In this document: positions 28,617 through 38,779 of the stretch, piece by piece
Numbering within the stretch: position 1 is the stretch's first letter
Layout: each line of letters starts with the position of its first letter
Assembly: GCF_001673365.1 (NCBI RefSeq)
Contig: NZ_LZLS01000169.1
Location: 1 to 64,000, forward strand
DNA length: 64,000 nucleotides
Source: Mycobacterium asiaticum
GTDB taxonomy: Bacteria > Actinomycetota > Actinomycetes > Mycobacteriales > Mycobacteriaceae
Direction of reading: 5' to 3'
Translations under genes and position numbers: made by a program
Notes under the pieces: model-generated
Told to the model about the DNA's origin: nothing
The model's input: only the letters and a program-made list of their open reading frames with translations
Database searches by the model: none

Positions 28617-29228
28617 CTAATTCCGGCTGACGTCGATCGGATGCGTCGCCAGCATCGAAAGCGGCAACGGCTGACGCCGCAACACCTGACCCCACAAGTC
28701 GGCCCGCGCCGGAACCAGCACGTCAGAGGGCAACGCCGACAACACAATCCAATCGTCGCGCTCGATTTCGCCTTCGAGTTGGCCGATGGTCCAACCGGAG
28801 TAGCCGGCGAATATTCGCACGCCTTCGACCACGGGCGCGATCAAGTCGGGTTCGGCGTCGAGGTCCACCATCACCATGCGGCCCGCGACATGCCTTAGGC
28901 CCGGCACCCCGTCGGGTTCGGCGCCAATGCGCAGAACTGCCAGGCACAGTGCCGCGTCCCGCTTGACCGGTCCGCCGATGAACATTGTCTTGGGCTTGGC
29001 GGCGAGCTTGGCCCACTGCGGCAGCACGTTGTAGACCGCGGTTTCGCTGGAGCGGTTGAGCACCACGCCCAAGGTGCCGCCCTCGTTGTGTTCGACGATG
29101 TATATGACACTGCGCCGAAACGTCGGTTCCAGCAGATCGATGTTGGCCAGCAACAGGGTTCCCGCCCGCACGCGTTGCGCAGCGGGTGCGATGTGGTCTT
29201 CGGGATCTTCGTGCTGTGCCACTACCAC
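28617..29228 (-). CDS. YqgE/AlgH family protein (UPF0301)
   Basis: About 203 residues, matching Rv0038. Family blocks are RAGTLLLANIDLLEPTFRRS, EGGTLGVVLNR, MFIGGPV and RIFAGYSGWTIGQLEGEI. The start is GTG 28 bases or so into the frame (29228); another GTG two codons on is possible, and an earlier ATG adds a non-conserved stretch. Function is unknown across bacteria. It is convergent with the small membrane protein. Confidence 0.88.
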   Translation of the reverse strand: MVVAQHEDPEDHIAPAAQRVRAGTLLLANIDLLEPTFRRSVIYIVEHNEGGTLGVVLNRSSETAVYNVLPQWAKLAAKPKTMFIGGPVKRDAALCLAVLRIGAEPDGVPGLRHVAGRMVMVDLDAEPDLIAPVVEGVRIFAGYSGWTIGQLEGEIERDDWIVLSALPSDVLVPARADLWGQVLRRQPLPLSMLATHPIDVSRN

Positions 29229-29321
29229 ATCATCGCATCCGTAGCAGGATCGACGATGCAAACAACCGGGGTCGCCAAAGATTTGTACTGTGATTGAGAC
29301 GGCACAGAGCCGTCGTCGACC

Positions 29322-30647
29322 TTGCCTGTGCCGATCGTGGAAGTGGGTTTAGTGATTCGCACCCGGACGCCGGCAAGAGCACCCGCCGAACTGTGGCGGT
29401 CGGTGCGCGCTATGCCCGACTTCTGGCGACTTCTACAGCTGCGCATGGCAAGTCAGTTCGGGGACGGCCTTTTTCAGGCCGGCCTGGCCGGCGCGCTGCT
29501 GTTCAACCCGGACCGGGCCGCCGATCCGATGGCGATCGCCCGGGCGTTCGCCGTGTTGTATCTGCCGTACTCGCTGCTGGGGCCGTTCGCCGGGGCGCTG
29601 ATGGACCGTTGGGATCGCCGCCTGGTGCTGGTCGGGGCCAACATCGCGCGGCTCACCTTCATCGTTGCGATCGGCACGATCCTTGCCGTCGGTGCTGGTG
29701 ATTTGGTGTTGCTGTGCGCTGCGCTATTGGCCAACGGGTTGGCCCGGTTCGTGGCATCCGGGTTATCTGCGTCCTTGCCCCATGTGGTGCCGCGCGAGCA
29801 GGTCGTCACGATGAACTCGGTGGCCACCGCATCCGGTGCGGTCTCGGCGTTTGTGGGCGCCAACTGCATGTTCGTGCTGCGTTGGCTGGCCGGGAGTGGC
29901 GACCACGGCGCCGCAGTGGTCATTTTCACCGCGCTGGTCCCGGTGTCGGCGGCGTTGCTGCTCTCCCTGCGGTTCGCGCCGCGGGTTCTCGGGCCCGACG
30001 ACACCAAGCGGGCGATCCACGGCTCGGCGGTCTATGCCGTCATCACCGGCTGGCTGCACGGCGTACGCACGGTTGTCCGGCTGCCGACGGTGGCCGCGGC
30101 GCTGTCGGGGCTGGCCGCGCATCGGATGGTTGTCGGTATCAACTCGCTGTTGATCCTGCTGCTGGTTCACGACATGCAGAATGTCGATGTCGAGGGGTTG
30201 GGCACGGCGTTGATCTTTTTCGCCGCGACCGGCCTTGGGGCGTTTCTTGCCAATCTGTTGACCCCGGCGTTGGTGCGGCGCTGGGGTCGTTACGCGACAG
30301 CCAACTCGGCGCTGGTGGCCGCCGCGGTCGTTCAGACCGCGGGGGCGGGCCTGCTGTTGCCGGTCATGGTGGTGTGCGGGTTCTTCTTGGGCCTGGCCGG
30401 ACAAGTGGTCAAGCTTTGCGCCGACTCGGCGATGCAGATCGACGTCGAAGACGCGCTGCGCGGACACGTGTTCGCGGTCCAGGACGCTTTGTTCTGGGTC
30501 TCGTTCATCGCAGCCGTAAGCGTGGCCGCTATGTTCATTCCCGCCGACGGACGCGCGCCCGTGTTCGTGTTGTTCGGGTCGGTGATTTATCTGGTGGGCC
30601 TGCTGGTGCACAGCTTGGTCGGCCGGCGCGGCCAGACTGTCAATTGA
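29322..30647 (+). CDS. MFS-type integral membrane transporter
   Basis: A 441-residue polytopic protein with about 11-12 hydrophobic segments. An MFS loop motif is seen after the second segment ([18 protein letters not shown]). It matches Rv0037c in length and position. The two halves are joined by a cytoplasmic loop containing [15 protein letters not shown]. Substrate unknown; drug or metabolite efflux is the family default. It runs 14 bp into the MDMPI-like gene, so they are likely co-transcribed. Confidence 0.88.
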   Translation: MPVPIVEVGLVIRTRTPARAPAELWRSVRAMPDFWRLLQLRMASQFGDGLFQAGLAGALLFNPDRAADPMAIARAFAVLYLPYSLLGPFAGALMDRWDRRLVLVGANIARLTFIVAIGTILAVGAGDLVLLCAALLANGLARFVASGLSASLPHVVPREQVVTMNSVATASGAVSAFVGANCMFVLRWLAGSGDHGAAVVIFTALVPVSAALLLSLRFAPRVLGPDDTKRAIHGSAVYAVITGWLHGVRTVVRLPTVAAALSGLAAHRMVVGINSLLILLLVHDMQNVDVEGLGTALIFFAATGLGAFLANLLTPALVRRWGRYATANSALVAAAVVQTAGAGLLLPVMVVCGFFLGLAGQVVKLCADSAMQIDVEDALRGHVFAVQDALFWVSFIAAVSVAAMFIPADGRAPVFVLFGSVIYLVGLLVHSLVGRRGQTVN

Positions 30648-30661
30648 GGGAGGTACGGAAA

Positions 30662-31435
30662 ATGGCAGGTTCAGGTCCGTTCGTCGCCGACCTGCGGGCC
30701 GAGAGCGACGACCTGGACGCCCTGGTGGCACCGCTGGATGCGGCAGACTGGGCCACAGTGACGCCGGCGCCGGGTTGGACCATCGCCCACCAGATCGGGC
30801 ACCTGCTGTGGACAGATCGAGTGTCGCTTCTCTCGGTCACCGACGAGCCCGCGTTCAATGATGTGCTTGCCGGCGCGGCGGCCGATCCCGGCGGCTTCGT
30901 CGACGCCGGAGCCGAAGAGCTGGCCGCTATCGCACCCGCGGAGTTGCTTGCCGACTGGCGCGACACCCGCGCGCGGCTCCATGAGGCCCTGCTCGAAGTC
31001 GCCGACGGTCGCAAGCTGCCGTGGTTCGGGCCGCCGATGAGCGCGACATCCATGGCTACCGCCCGGTTGATGGAGACCTGGGCGCACGGCCTGGACGTCG
31101 CCGACGCCCTCGGTGTGACACGGCCGGCCACTGCTCGGCTGCGCTCGATTGCGCACATCGGAGTGCGTGCCCGCGATTACGCATACGTGGTCAACAACCT
31201 GACGCCGCCCAGTGAGCAGTTTTACGTCGAGCTGCGCGCGCCCGGTGGCGACATCTGGACATGGGGGCCGCCGGACGCGGCGCAGCGGGTCACCGGGTCG
31301 GCGGAGGATTTCTGCTTCCTGGTCACGCAGCGGCGGGCGTTGAGGGCGCTGGACGTGACGGCGGTGGGGGAGGACGCGCAGCGCTGGCTTGGGATCGCTC
31401 AAGCCTTCGCGGGGCCGCCCGGCGCCGGGCGATGA
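30662..31435 (+). CDS. TIGR03084/MDMPI-like metal-binding protein
   Basis: A 257-residue member of the DinB/mycothiol-dependent maleylpyruvate isomerase-like group. The metal ligands expected for this four-helix fold are seen in [14 protein letters not shown] and [17 protein letters not shown]-terminal domain follows ([20 protein letters not shown]). The start follows GGGAGG closely. The size is identical to Rv0036c. Mycothiol use is a family-level inference. The stop codon falls inside the first copy of a 52-bp tandem duplication. Confidence 0.85.
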   Translation: MAGSGPFVADLRAESDDLDALVAPLDAADWATVTPAPGWTIAHQIGHLLWTDRVSLLSVTDEPAFNDVLAGAAADPGGFVDAGAEELAAIAPAELLADWRDTRARLHEALLEVADGRKLPWFGPPMSATSMATARLMETWAHGLDVADALGVTRPATARLRSIAHIGVRARDYAYVVNNLTPPSEQFYVELRAPGGDIWTWGPPDAAQRVTGSAEDFCFLVTQRRALRALDVTAVGEDAQRWLGIAQAFAGPPGAGR

Positions 31436-31534
31436 GCGCGTAGCGCGAAGAGAGCCGGGGCCATCCAGCCCGAGCGCCGGGCGATGAGCGCGTAGCGCGA
31501 AGAGAGCCGGGGCCATCCAGCCGAGCGCCGGGCG
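31422..31534. repeat. 52-bp tandem duplication at a gene 3' end
   Basis: The block beginning GCGCCGGGCGATGAGCGCG occurs at 31422 and again at 31474, essentially identical over about 50 bp, and its first ten bases begin a third copy at 31525. The TGA stop of the upstream gene lies in copy 1, so copy 2 carries a duplicate of the gene's last codons. It looks like replication slippage. Confidence 0.85.
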
Positions 31535-31548
31535 GTCCTAGTCGCTCG

Positions 31549-31576
31549 CCGAACGTGAAACTGGCTTCACGTTCGG
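31549..31576. terminator. bidirectional hairpin between convergent genes
   Basis: An 11-bp perfect stem CCGAACGTGAA / TTCACGTTCGG with a six-base loop. It spans the stop codon of the minus-strand PPE gene and faces the end of the plus-strand MDMPI-like gene. No U-tract follows on either side, which is common for mycobacterial terminators. Confidence 0.7.
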
Positions 31577-32727
31577 TGGCTTTCGTCGGCGGTGACGATA
31601 ACGCGGGCGCGCGTCACGTCGTCCTTGGCCGACTCGCTGCCGCCTCGCCCCAGCATGCCCGCCGGCGTCATCGGGACCGGGCCACCGCCCGTCGAGACCG
31701 TTGGTCCGCGGACTTCGTTTGCACTGAGCACGCCGGCGCGCAAGCTTGTCGGCCGTCCGCCCTCCGGTTCGAAGCTGCTGGTGGGGCGGGTGTAGCTGGT
31801 CAGCCCGGCACCGGGAAACCCGCCGGCGCCACCGCCGCTGCCGCCCGCTACCCCACCTGCCGCAACCGCGGGCTCGGCAAGAGCAGTACCCGGCGCTCCG
31901 GTCGACGGGAACATTCCGCCGAATGCCTGCATCAGACCTTGCGGCATGCTCGTGAAGGCCTGCATCGCCTGCATCGGTGCCTGCATCATCTGCTTGAGCG
32001 GTTCGGTGACATCCGAAAACATCTGCATCGGTTCCTGCATCAGCGAACTCAGCTGACCGGTGGCTTCGGCGGGGCTAGCCGCTCCTTGGCCGGCGGTCTG
32101 GGCGACCTGCGTCGAGGCTGCGGCCGCGTTATGCATGCCGGTTTGTCCGGCGGCCTGAGCCACGGCCGCTGCGGCTGTCGCCGGCGCCGCGGGCGAGGCG
32201 CCCATCGGGGCGATGGGCGGCGGTACCGCCAACGCTGCTATCAACGCGCTGAGTGCCGCCGAATAGGTCCAGCCCACGCCAGAATTGTGCGGCCAGTGTT
32301 CCCCGTAATACTCCCCATCGCGCTCGACGATCCCGGGGGTGTTCTGGCCGAACCAGTTTGTCGCGTTGAGCACGGTCCACTCGTCGCGATTGGTCTGGGA
32401 GACCACCGAGGGGATTACGGAGGACCGAGCGAGCATGAACGCCTCCACGGCGGCCTGCGTGACGTTGATCTTTTCCGCGGTCCAGCCCACTAACGTCTGC
32501 AACCCGACGTTGAGGCCGGTCGCGGCAACCGTCGACGCGACCGAGCCCACTCCTTCCCATTGCGTACCGGTGGCGAGGGTGTTCATTGTGGAAAGGCCCG
32601 CCGCCAGTTCGTTGTTGGCGGTCTCGGTGACCCAGACGACGTTATTGGCGACTACCGACGCGGGTGAGCCCGCCTCAAAAATCGCCGCTACGACTTCGGG
32701 CGGGCCAGTCCATCGGGGATCCGGCAT
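31567..32727 (-). CDS. PPE family protein, PPE69-like (ESX-2 type)
   Basis: A 386-residue PPE protein. The PPE tripeptide is at residues 9-11 (TGPPEVVAA) and the WxG turn is WEG at about 57-59. The N-terminal PPE domain extends to about residue 170, followed by an Ala/Met/Gln-rich region and a variable tail. Many segments (MPDP start, NRDEW, PPPIAPMGASPAAP, SYTRPTSSFE) resemble PPE69 of ESX-2 as I recall it. It lies 9 bp after the PE gene, which should supply its partner. It is the last gene of the cluster: no esx pair or espG follows. Confidence 0.88.
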   Translation of the reverse strand: MPDPRWTGPPEVVAAIFEAGSPASVVANNVVWVTETANNELAAGLSTMNTLATGTQWEGVGSVASTVAATGLNVGLQTLVGWTAEKINVTQAAVEAFMLARSSVIPSVVSQTNRDEWTVLNATNWFGQNTPGIVERDGEYYGEHWPHNSGVGWTYSAALSALIAALAVPPPIAPMGASPAAPATAAAAVAQAAGQTGMHNAAAASTQVAQTAGQGAASPAEATGQLSSLMQEPMQMFSDVTEPLKQMMQAPMQAMQAFTSMPQGLMQAFGGMFPSTGAPGTALAEPAVAAGGVAGGSGGGAGGFPGAGLTSYTRPTSSFEPEGGRPTSLRAGVLSANEVRGPTVSTGGGPVPMTPAGMLGRGGSESAKDDVTRARVIVTADESHRT

Positions 32728-32736
32728 TCGTGGCGC

Positions 32737-33042
32737 CTACAGTCCGACGGCGCCCGCGCTGGCGCCCTCGGCGGCGACGGCGGCGGCAGAAGCCAGGCCC
32801 TGCCCGCCGGAAAAGGCTACGCGCTGCCCGACGTGCTCGGCGGCGGTCCCCAGGTAGGCGGCGCCGACAGCGTTGAGCGCGGCCGCGAACTCAATCGAGT
32901 CGGCGTCGCTGGCCATCGGGATTACACCGGTGAGCGCAGCCGCTCCGGCCGCGGTGGTAGCGGCCATCTCCTCGCTGATACCGGCTTCGGCTGCCGCCGA
33001 CAGGTCGACCGCGCCTGGCACCATGCCGAAAAAGCCACCCAT
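32737..33042 (-). CDS. PE family protein, PE36-like
   Basis: A 101-residue helical protein with no globular tail. It lacks the PE dipeptide (VPGAVDL at that place). The body (PMASDADSIEFAAALNAVGA, then AYLGTAAEHVGQR) strongly resembles PE36 of ESX-2 from memory. An ideal ribosome site (GGGAGGTAAGA) precedes the ATG. No clear YxxxD/E export motif is visible at the C-terminus, which could affect recognition by the secretion system. It should form a heterodimer with the adjoining PPE protein. Confidence 0.82.
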   Translation of the reverse strand: MGGFFGMVPGAVDLSAAAEAGISEEMAATTAAGAAALTGVIPMASDADSIEFAAALNAVGAAYLGTAAEHVGQRVAFSGGQGLASAAAVAAEGASAGAVGL

Positions 33043-33122
33043 TCTTACCTCCCGATTGATCCCGCCGAACCGTCCCCGGCGACGAGTTCCTGAGTCTAAG
33101 TTGACTGCCCGCGCCTGTCGAT

Positions 33123-36100
33123 TCAGGTTTGCGGGTCTCCTACCAGCACACCTTCCATCACGCCGTCGTTGGTGACCAACAACCCGCGTCCGGGCGGCAA
33201 CTGCTGGGCGCTGGTCCTGCCGAACACCTTCACCGCGGCCGGATCGTTGTCCATGAACAGCGTCGGCGCCCGCGAGCCGGTCATCTTCTGCAGGAATGGG
33301 TTGGTGACCGAGACACCCGCCCAGTTGCCCGGCAGTCGCGAGGCGATGACGTGCAGACCGATTTCGCGGCCCCGCTCGATGAGGCTCCACAGCGGCGCCG
33401 TGGCCGCGTTCTTCCCCAGCAGTCCATGCGGTCTGAGTTCCTGCTCGTCGTCGATCAACACGAAGTGGTGCGGTCCGTGCCAGTTGCTGCGGTTGAGCAA
33501 CTCTTCCTGGCTGAGCCCGGACGGTGGTAGCCGATCGCGCAGCAGCTGCGCCAACTCCGTGATCACCGTGTCGATGTCGTCGGCTGTGTAGGCGTACGCC
33601 CGCACATGCTCGCCCTGGATCTTTCCGATCAGCGAGGTCTTGGGATCGATGATGGTGATTTGAGCCTGCTCTGGGCTGCACCTGGCCACGATCGTCTGTC
33701 CCAGCGCGGCCAATGTTGTTGTCTTGCCGCATGACTGACGGCCCACCACGAGCATGTTGGGTATCACCCGGCTGGGCAAGACCGCCGGCTGTAGAGCGCT
33801 TTCGCCGATCCCGAACGGGATGGTCAGTGGGTCAGCGTCCCCGACGCTGCCCGCGAACGCGGCAACCACCTCTGCCAGCGGGACCCGCTCGGGCAACCGG
33901 GCCAAACTCTCGACACGGCCGACTCCGGTGAGGCCCGCGATGACGGCGCCGATATCGCGGGTAGCCACGCGCTCGCCAGTTGCGGTCACCAATTCGGGAA
34001 CCCCTACCAACAATTCGAAACCATCCCGAGTCAAACCGAAGCCTGGTCGGTCTAACGTATTGCGGGCGGCCTTCTTTCGCTCGAACCCCTCGCCCATCTG
34101 GGTTTCGTCGGGATTGCTCAGCCGCAACTGGATGCGGGCGTTGGAAACATTGACCAGTTGCTGCTTTTGGCCGACCAGCCATGCCGTGGCGGTGGTCATG
34201 ATGTGGATTCCATAGGACAGGCCCTGGCGGGCGATCGCGATGGCCCGCTCACCGATAGCCGCGTCTTTGTCATAGAGGTCACTGAAATTGTCGACGACGA
34301 GGAATACGTCGCCGAACTTGTCCTCGGGGTCGGTGTTGGCAACACCGCGCTCTGTCTGGTTGGGCAAACCGAACCTTCGATCCCGGAACTCGGAGATGTC
34401 GATTTGGTACTTCTTGAACGACGCCTCGCGGGCATGGATCAACCCCTCGATCGAGGCGATGGTCCGCGAAACTCCCTCACGGTCAGTCGGACTGACCACC
34501 GACGCCACATGCGGCAATTCCTCTACCGGATACAGTGACGCGCCGATGCAGAAGAACGTCACCCGTTCCGGCCGGTACATCAAAGCCGCCGACGTCATCA
34601 GCGTCATCAGCGTGGTGGACTTACCGCGCTGGGCGGTCGCGACCACCATGATGTTGTCCATCTCGGCGTTGATGGCGTGCACGCGTTGGTCGTGTTCCTC
34701 CGGGATGTCCACGACGCCAAGTGGGAACACCAGACCCGGGTTCTGGCCATAGCCGACGTCCCACGGTCTACCGCGCCACCTGGCCACCAGCGCATCGATG
34801 GGTTCACTGATTTCCAAAGGCGGCAGCCAGATTTGGTGCGGGGGGCGGGCGGGGTGGGAGACCAACGACTCACGCACGACGTCGACCAACTTCTTCTTTC
34901 GGAAGCCGTCGGAATGGAAAAGATACTCATCGGGTTCGTCGGGCTCATCCGCAACGGCCAATGCCGCGCTGTCAGATTCGCTGAGTGGCTGATACGCCGA
35001 GGTGTAGGCCCGCGGTTGGGAGAAGCTCATGGCCACAGTCCGGTTCACGTCCGGAGCCCGCTTGGGTACCACGAACGGTGCCGACACGTAGAAACACCGG
35101 AACTGCTCGATGTCGCGCGGCCCGACCTTCATCAGTGCGTAACCGTTCTCCTGCGACGGAAGATGCAGCGCGGCGTCGCTGCCGATCACGTCGCGCGAGT
35201 CCTCGGCCGTCTCGGCGCGCAGCGCAACTCGAAAAGCGATGTTGCTCTTGGCTTTACTGAGTGACGACAGGTCGAGCCGCTGGCCGCCGAGCGTGAAGAA
35301 AACGTTGCAGCCGCGTCCCTCCTGACCGATGTGGATCACCAGATCGATCCATTCGGGATGGTGGATGAACAGCTCGAGGTACTCGTCGATGATCACCAGC
35401 AGGATCGGGACGGGCTCCAGATCCCTTCCGGCGAGCCGCATTTCCTCATACTCGTTGGCATCACGCGCCCCGGCATCTTTGAAAAGCCGGTACCGACGGG
35501 CGATCTCACCGTTGATGGCTTTGCGCATCCGCTCGGCGAGGTGGCGGTCATCCTTGCCGAGGTTGGACAGTGAGCCGGCGACGTGCGGGAATCCCTGCAG
35601 GTCCTGGGCGGCCGACTCGAACTTCATGTCGACAAAGATCACGATGAACGTCTCAGGTGAGTGGGTCAACGCGATCCCACTGCACAATGACAAGAAGTAC
35701 TCCGACTTACCGGAACCCGACGTTCCGATCACCACCGAGTGGAATCCGTAGCCGCCAAAGTCCTTGGCGCGCAGAATCACATACTGCAGTTCACCGCCTT
35801 GCCGGACGCCCACGGGCACCATCGCCCACTTCGGGTCGCCTCGACCGCGACTCTCCGCCCACAGCCGGTCGACATCGAGTTGCCGCGGATCATTGATGCC
35901 TAGTGCACGCAGCAATTCGCCGGCCTGACTGTCGGTTTCGGAGAGCTCGCCGGCACTCGTCGGCGACCAACGGGCCAGCGCGCGAGCATATCTGTTGGCG
36001 GTGCTGTCGGCGAGCATGTCAGCGACGGCATAGAAAGTGTTGCGGTGGGTGAGCCTGCCTTCGCGCAGCGCAAACCGTTGGCTTTCCTCGGCGAAACCGA

Positions 36101-37220
36101 TGCCGACACCGACTCGACTTGCCAACCGCAACACCGTGATACCGCTCATACCCTTCTGTCCGGTCACGCCCTCCCACTGCTCAGGCGTGCCGACATTGTC
36201 GTCCACGATCACCCAGTGGGGGCCGAGGGCCGGCGCGTTCGTCGATTCCATAATCGACGGCATAGATGTCGGGCTGGCCGTCACTGGCGGCGTCCAGGGC
36301 CCGCGGCCCTTGCGGTGCAATTCCGCGTCCAGCGCTTCTTCGAGTTCGGTGGGAGAAGCGAATACGAGCCGGCGCAGGCCGCATGCGTCGAACATCTCGT
36401 CGTGCTGATTGTGGGGCAACCAGACCAACCACTGCCAGTGTTCGGGATGACGAGTGACCACCATCAACTTCAGATCGTCAGGGCTGTGATAGACCGCCAG
36501 TGCGCACAGCATCGCGCGCGCCAAACCGTGTAGCTCGGCGGGATCGTCGGCGATGAAGCTGAATCCTGGTTTCGACCGTAAGCTCAGCACCTTCCCGATG
36601 CCGCGGATCTTGCTCTGTTCGAGGATGAAATCCCTGAGCGCTCCACCGGTTACGGGTTCGAGCTCTTCGCCGATAGGCACGTCGGGCCATTGCAGAGAGA
36701 CCGCCGATTCGCTGGCCTGTTGCACCCCTATGCCAAGCCGGACGTCGAGAAAGTCCGCGTCGGTGGGCCGGCGCTCCCACATCCGCGGTCCGCCGATGGC
36801 GGTATCGAACTGTTGCGGGTCGGCGTGCACGAACAGCTGGGCCCGGCGCTGTTCCTGCGCCGCGCGTTGTACCTCCTCGCGGTCGTCGTCCAGTTGGCGC
36901 AGATAGCTGCGACGCTGCTTTTCTTGTTCGCCCCAACTGATGCGGCGTCCACGCCCGAACCGTCCCCCGAACATCAGCGCGCCAAACCCGACCAGACCCA
37001 TCATCGGGAAGAAGCCGGACTGCAACGACCGCACTCCGGATGCGTACATCACCACCAGCGTTCCGATGATGCCCACCAACAGCGCGGGCAGCGCGATCAT
37101 CAGCAAGATGTTGCGCGGCTCACGCTCGGGTAGTGCAAGCGGTGCGGCTACTGCCACCCGCACCGGCGGAACATTCGGTGGCGCAGTGCGTTTCCCACGG
37201 ACGAATCCCCTTTTGGACAT
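33123..37220 (-). CDS. eccC: type VII secretion ATPase EccC, fused three-domain form
   Basis: A 1365-residue motor ATPase of an ESX system. Two membrane helices lie at about 37-85. Three FtsK/SpoIIIE-type ATPase domains follow. Domain 1 has Walker A GTSGSGKS (499-506) and Walker B LLVIIDEY (607-614) with its catalytic Glu. Domain 2 has ATAQRGKST (861-869) and FLVVDN, lacking that Glu. Domain 3 has GRQSCGKT (1160-1167) and FVLIDDEQE. This pattern, one competent and two degenerate domains, is normal for EccC. The ATG at 37220 follows the eccB stop by 2 bp; longer upstream starts overlap eccB. The single-chain form and neighbours fit ESX-2, not ESX-1, where EccC is split. Confidence 0.95.
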   Translation of the reverse strand: MSKRGFVRGKRTAPPNVPPVRVAVAAPLALPEREPRNILLMIALPALLVGIIGTLVVMYASGVRSLQSGFFPMMGLVGFGALMFGGRFGRGRRISWGEQEKQRRSYLRQLDDDREEVQRAAQEQRRAQLFVHADPQQFDTAIGGPRMWERRPTDADFLDVRLGIGVQQASESAVSLQWPDVPIGEELEPVTGGALRDFILEQSKIRGIGKVLSLRSKPGFSFIADDPAELHGLARAMLCALAVYHSPDDLKLMVVTRHPEHWQWLVWLPHNQHDEMFDACGLRRLVFASPTELEEALDAELHRKGRGPWTPPVTASPTSMPSIMESTNAPALGPHWVIVDDNVGTPEQWEGVTGQKGMSGITVLRLASRVGVGIGFAEESQRFALREGRLTHRNTFYAVADMLADSTANRYARALARWSPTSAGELSETDSQAGELLRALGINDPRQLDVDRLWAESRGRGDPKWAMVPVGVRQGGELQYVILRAKDFGGYGFHSVVIGTSGSGKSEYFLSLCSGIALTHSPETFIVIFVDMKFESAAQDLQGFPHVAGSLSNLGKDDRHLAERMRKAINGEIARRYRLFKDAGARDANEYEEMRLAGRDLEPVPILLVIIDEYLELFIHHPEWIDLVIHIGQEGRGCNVFFTLGGQRLDLSSLSKAKSNIAFRVALRAETAEDSRDVIGSDAALHLPSQENGYALMKVGPRDIEQFRCFYVSAPFVVPKRAPDVNRTVAMSFSQPRAYTSAYQPLSESDSAALAVADEPDEPDEYLFHSDGFRKKKLVDVVRESLVSHPARPPHQIWLPPLEISEPIDALVARWRGRPWDVGYGQNPGLVFPLGVVDIPEEHDQRVHAINAEMDNIMVVATAQRGKSTTLMTLMTSAALMYRPERVTFFCIGASLYPVEELPHVASVVSPTDREGVSRTIASIEGLIHAREASFKKYQIDISEFRDRRFGLPNQTERGVANTDPEDKFGDVFLVVDNFSDLYDKDAAIGERAIAIARQGLSYGIHIMTTATAWLVGQKQQLVNVSNARIQLRLSNPDETQMGEGFERKKAARNTLDRPGFGLTRDGFELLVGVPELVTATGERVATRDIGAVIAGLTGVGRVESLARLPERVPLAEVVAAFAGSVGDADPLTIPFGIGESALQPAVLPSRVIPNMLVVGRQSCGKTTTLAALGQTIVARCSPEQAQITIIDPKTSLIGKIQGEHVRAYAYTADDIDTVITELAQLLRDRLPPSGLSQEELLNRSNWHGPHHFVLIDDEQELRPHGLLGKNAATAPLWSLIERGREIGLHVIASRLPGNWAGVSVTNPFLQKMTGSRAPTLFMDNDPAAVKVFGRTSAQQLPPGRGLLVTNDGVMEGVLVGDPQT

Positions 37221-37222
37221 GT

Positions 37223-38725
37223 CTAACCCCCGGACTCGCTGGAATCGGGAACGGGCGCCACCACCCCGCCCGGGGGCAGTGCGTCGCGTGCCACCAAAGC
37301 CGTTTCGCGACTTATCGCCGGGCCGGGGGCGAAGGTACGCACGATTGGCCACGGCGCCTGCACTGCTAGGCGCGGATCCATTCCCAGGGCCTGCAAAGTG
37401 TGATGATCGGCTTGGATGCCGTATCGAACTCCTTGCGGCGATACCCAATACAGGCTCTCGCGGCTACCGGCCGTTGCGACACCGCTGGTGGTAGCAATGA
37501 AGTTCGCCGCGCTGGGCATGGTCAAAGTCTGGTTGGCCTCGCTTGATTGCGGATTACGGTCATCGCGGACTAGGCGCACTATTCGCGAGTCCATGCCGAT
37601 CGGGACCGGCAGCCCTCGGCCAGAGATGACGGTAATTCTGGCCTGCGGGTCGCTGGACTGCTTCTCCCATCCCACGCAGATCACTGGATTGGCGCTAGTA
37701 TCAACAAAATTCAGCTTCCCGGGCGGGTAGTAGTCGACATCGAGAACATCGACGACCGGAATATGAATCAGCTTGTCGGGAGCTACCAAGGTGGGTGCCG
37801 TCGAACCTTGTGAATCCCCGGTGCGCAACAGGTCTGCGACGAAGGCGGTGATCTTCTGAACTCCGCCGGGTAGCAGGACGTAGAAGCCGTTGACCGCGCC
37901 GGCGGCGTCGCGGGACTCGAGCACGCTGCCTACCTTGACCCCGGCCAGCCATTTCGACGCGCTGCCGGATTCCGGAATACTTGGCAGCACAATGGGTTCC
38001 GTGGACGGCATGGCGTCGAAGAGTGCGTTGGAAATTTCGATCGGGTAGGTCACCCCCGGATCCAGGCCGAGGGTGAAGGTCACCGTTCGGTCAGTCGGCT
38101 CGATGCGGGATCGTTGCCCTCCCCAGACCACGTAGGTCGAGTCCTTATGCGTCACCAGTACGGCCTGCGCGGGCCCCAGCGCACCGGCGCGCCCGTGCGG
38201 TGCCAGCTGGCCCGCAATCGCCGTCACCGTCGGCGGTGTTGCGCCCGCCCGGGGTGCTCCGCCGGTCTGCGCGGTGTCACAGACCGCCCACGCCGACACG
38301 GGACTCGCTGTGACAGGCAGACTGTCTGGCACGCCGGGAATCCCGATCATCGGCCCGGTCGGGTATTTTGCGATTTCGGCCGCCGTCACCCAAGCCGGCG
38401 CCGCCGCGTTGCCCACTGCCAGCCGCGCGGATGTGAGGTTGAACGCGGGGTAGAGCCGTCCGTTGATCTTTGCGTAGATTGCGCCGGTGTCGCGGTCTCC
38501 GATGACAGCCGACTGCGCGATCAGACCTGCCGGTTTCATCACATGCAGCAAGGCCATCCAACCGACACCGATCAGCACCAGCACGACCGAAAGGGCCACC
38601 GCCGCTTGCTGTTTGCGGTCGTCATGTTTCATCCGCACGGAAAACCGGGTAATCGCCGCGCGGAGTCGCCGGTTATAGAACAAGTGCCCTGAATTCTGGT
38701 CCCGATTGGACAGATTAAGTGGCAC
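37223..38725 (-). CDS. eccB: type VII secretion protein EccB
   Basis: A 500-residue EccB. The short cytoplasmic N-terminus (FYNRRLRAAITRFSVRMKHD) leads to a single membrane helix at about 43-63. The periplasmic repeat domain follows (GAIYAKINGRLYPAFNLTSA, GIPGVPDSLP). Cysteines in AWAVCDT and VICVGW probably form the conserved disulfide. The GTG at 38725 is preferred because GGAG lies seven bases upstream; a TTG two codons earlier is too close. It is almost contiguous with eccC. EccB normally joins EccC, EccD and EccE in the membrane complex; the last two are not encoded here. Confidence 0.93.
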   Translation of the reverse strand: MPLNLSNRDQNSGHLFYNRRLRAAITRFSVRMKHDDRKQQAAVALSVVLVLIGVGWMALLHVMKPAGLIAQSAVIGDRDTGAIYAKINGRLYPAFNLTSARLAVGNAAAPAWVTAAEIAKYPTGPMIGIPGVPDSLPVTASPVSAWAVCDTAQTGGAPRAGATPPTVTAIAGQLAPHGRAGALGPAQAVLVTHKDSTYVVWGGQRSRIEPTDRTVTFTLGLDPGVTYPIEISNALFDAMPSTEPIVLPSIPESGSASKWLAGVKVGSVLESRDAAGAVNGFYVLLPGGVQKITAFVADLLRTGDSQGSTAPTLVAPDKLIHIPVVDVLDVDYYPPGKLNFVDTSANPVICVGWEKQSSDPQARITVISGRGLPVPIGMDSRIVRLVRDDRNPQSSEANQTLTMPSAANFIATTSGVATAGSRESLYWVSPQGVRYGIQADHHTLQALGMDPRLAVQAPWPIVRTFAPGPAISRETALVARDALPPGGVVAPVPDSSESGG

Positions 38726-38779
38726 AGTCAATCTCCTCTCGGTACCCGGTCCGCACGGTCGTCCGGATCGGCACCGACA

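Noticed and set aside
29714..30661. Upstream extension of the MDMPI-like gene
   Set aside because: It overlaps the MFS gene in another frame and the true start at 30662 has a good ribosome site.
37221..37448. 76-residue N-terminal extension of EccC
   Set aside because: It lies entirely inside eccB and lacks EccC-like sequence; ATG 37220 follows the eccB stop.
31567..38725. ESX-1 assignment for the secretion genes
   Set aside because: EccC is one chain, the PE and PPE resemble PE36 and PPE69, and no esxA/esxB genes follow.
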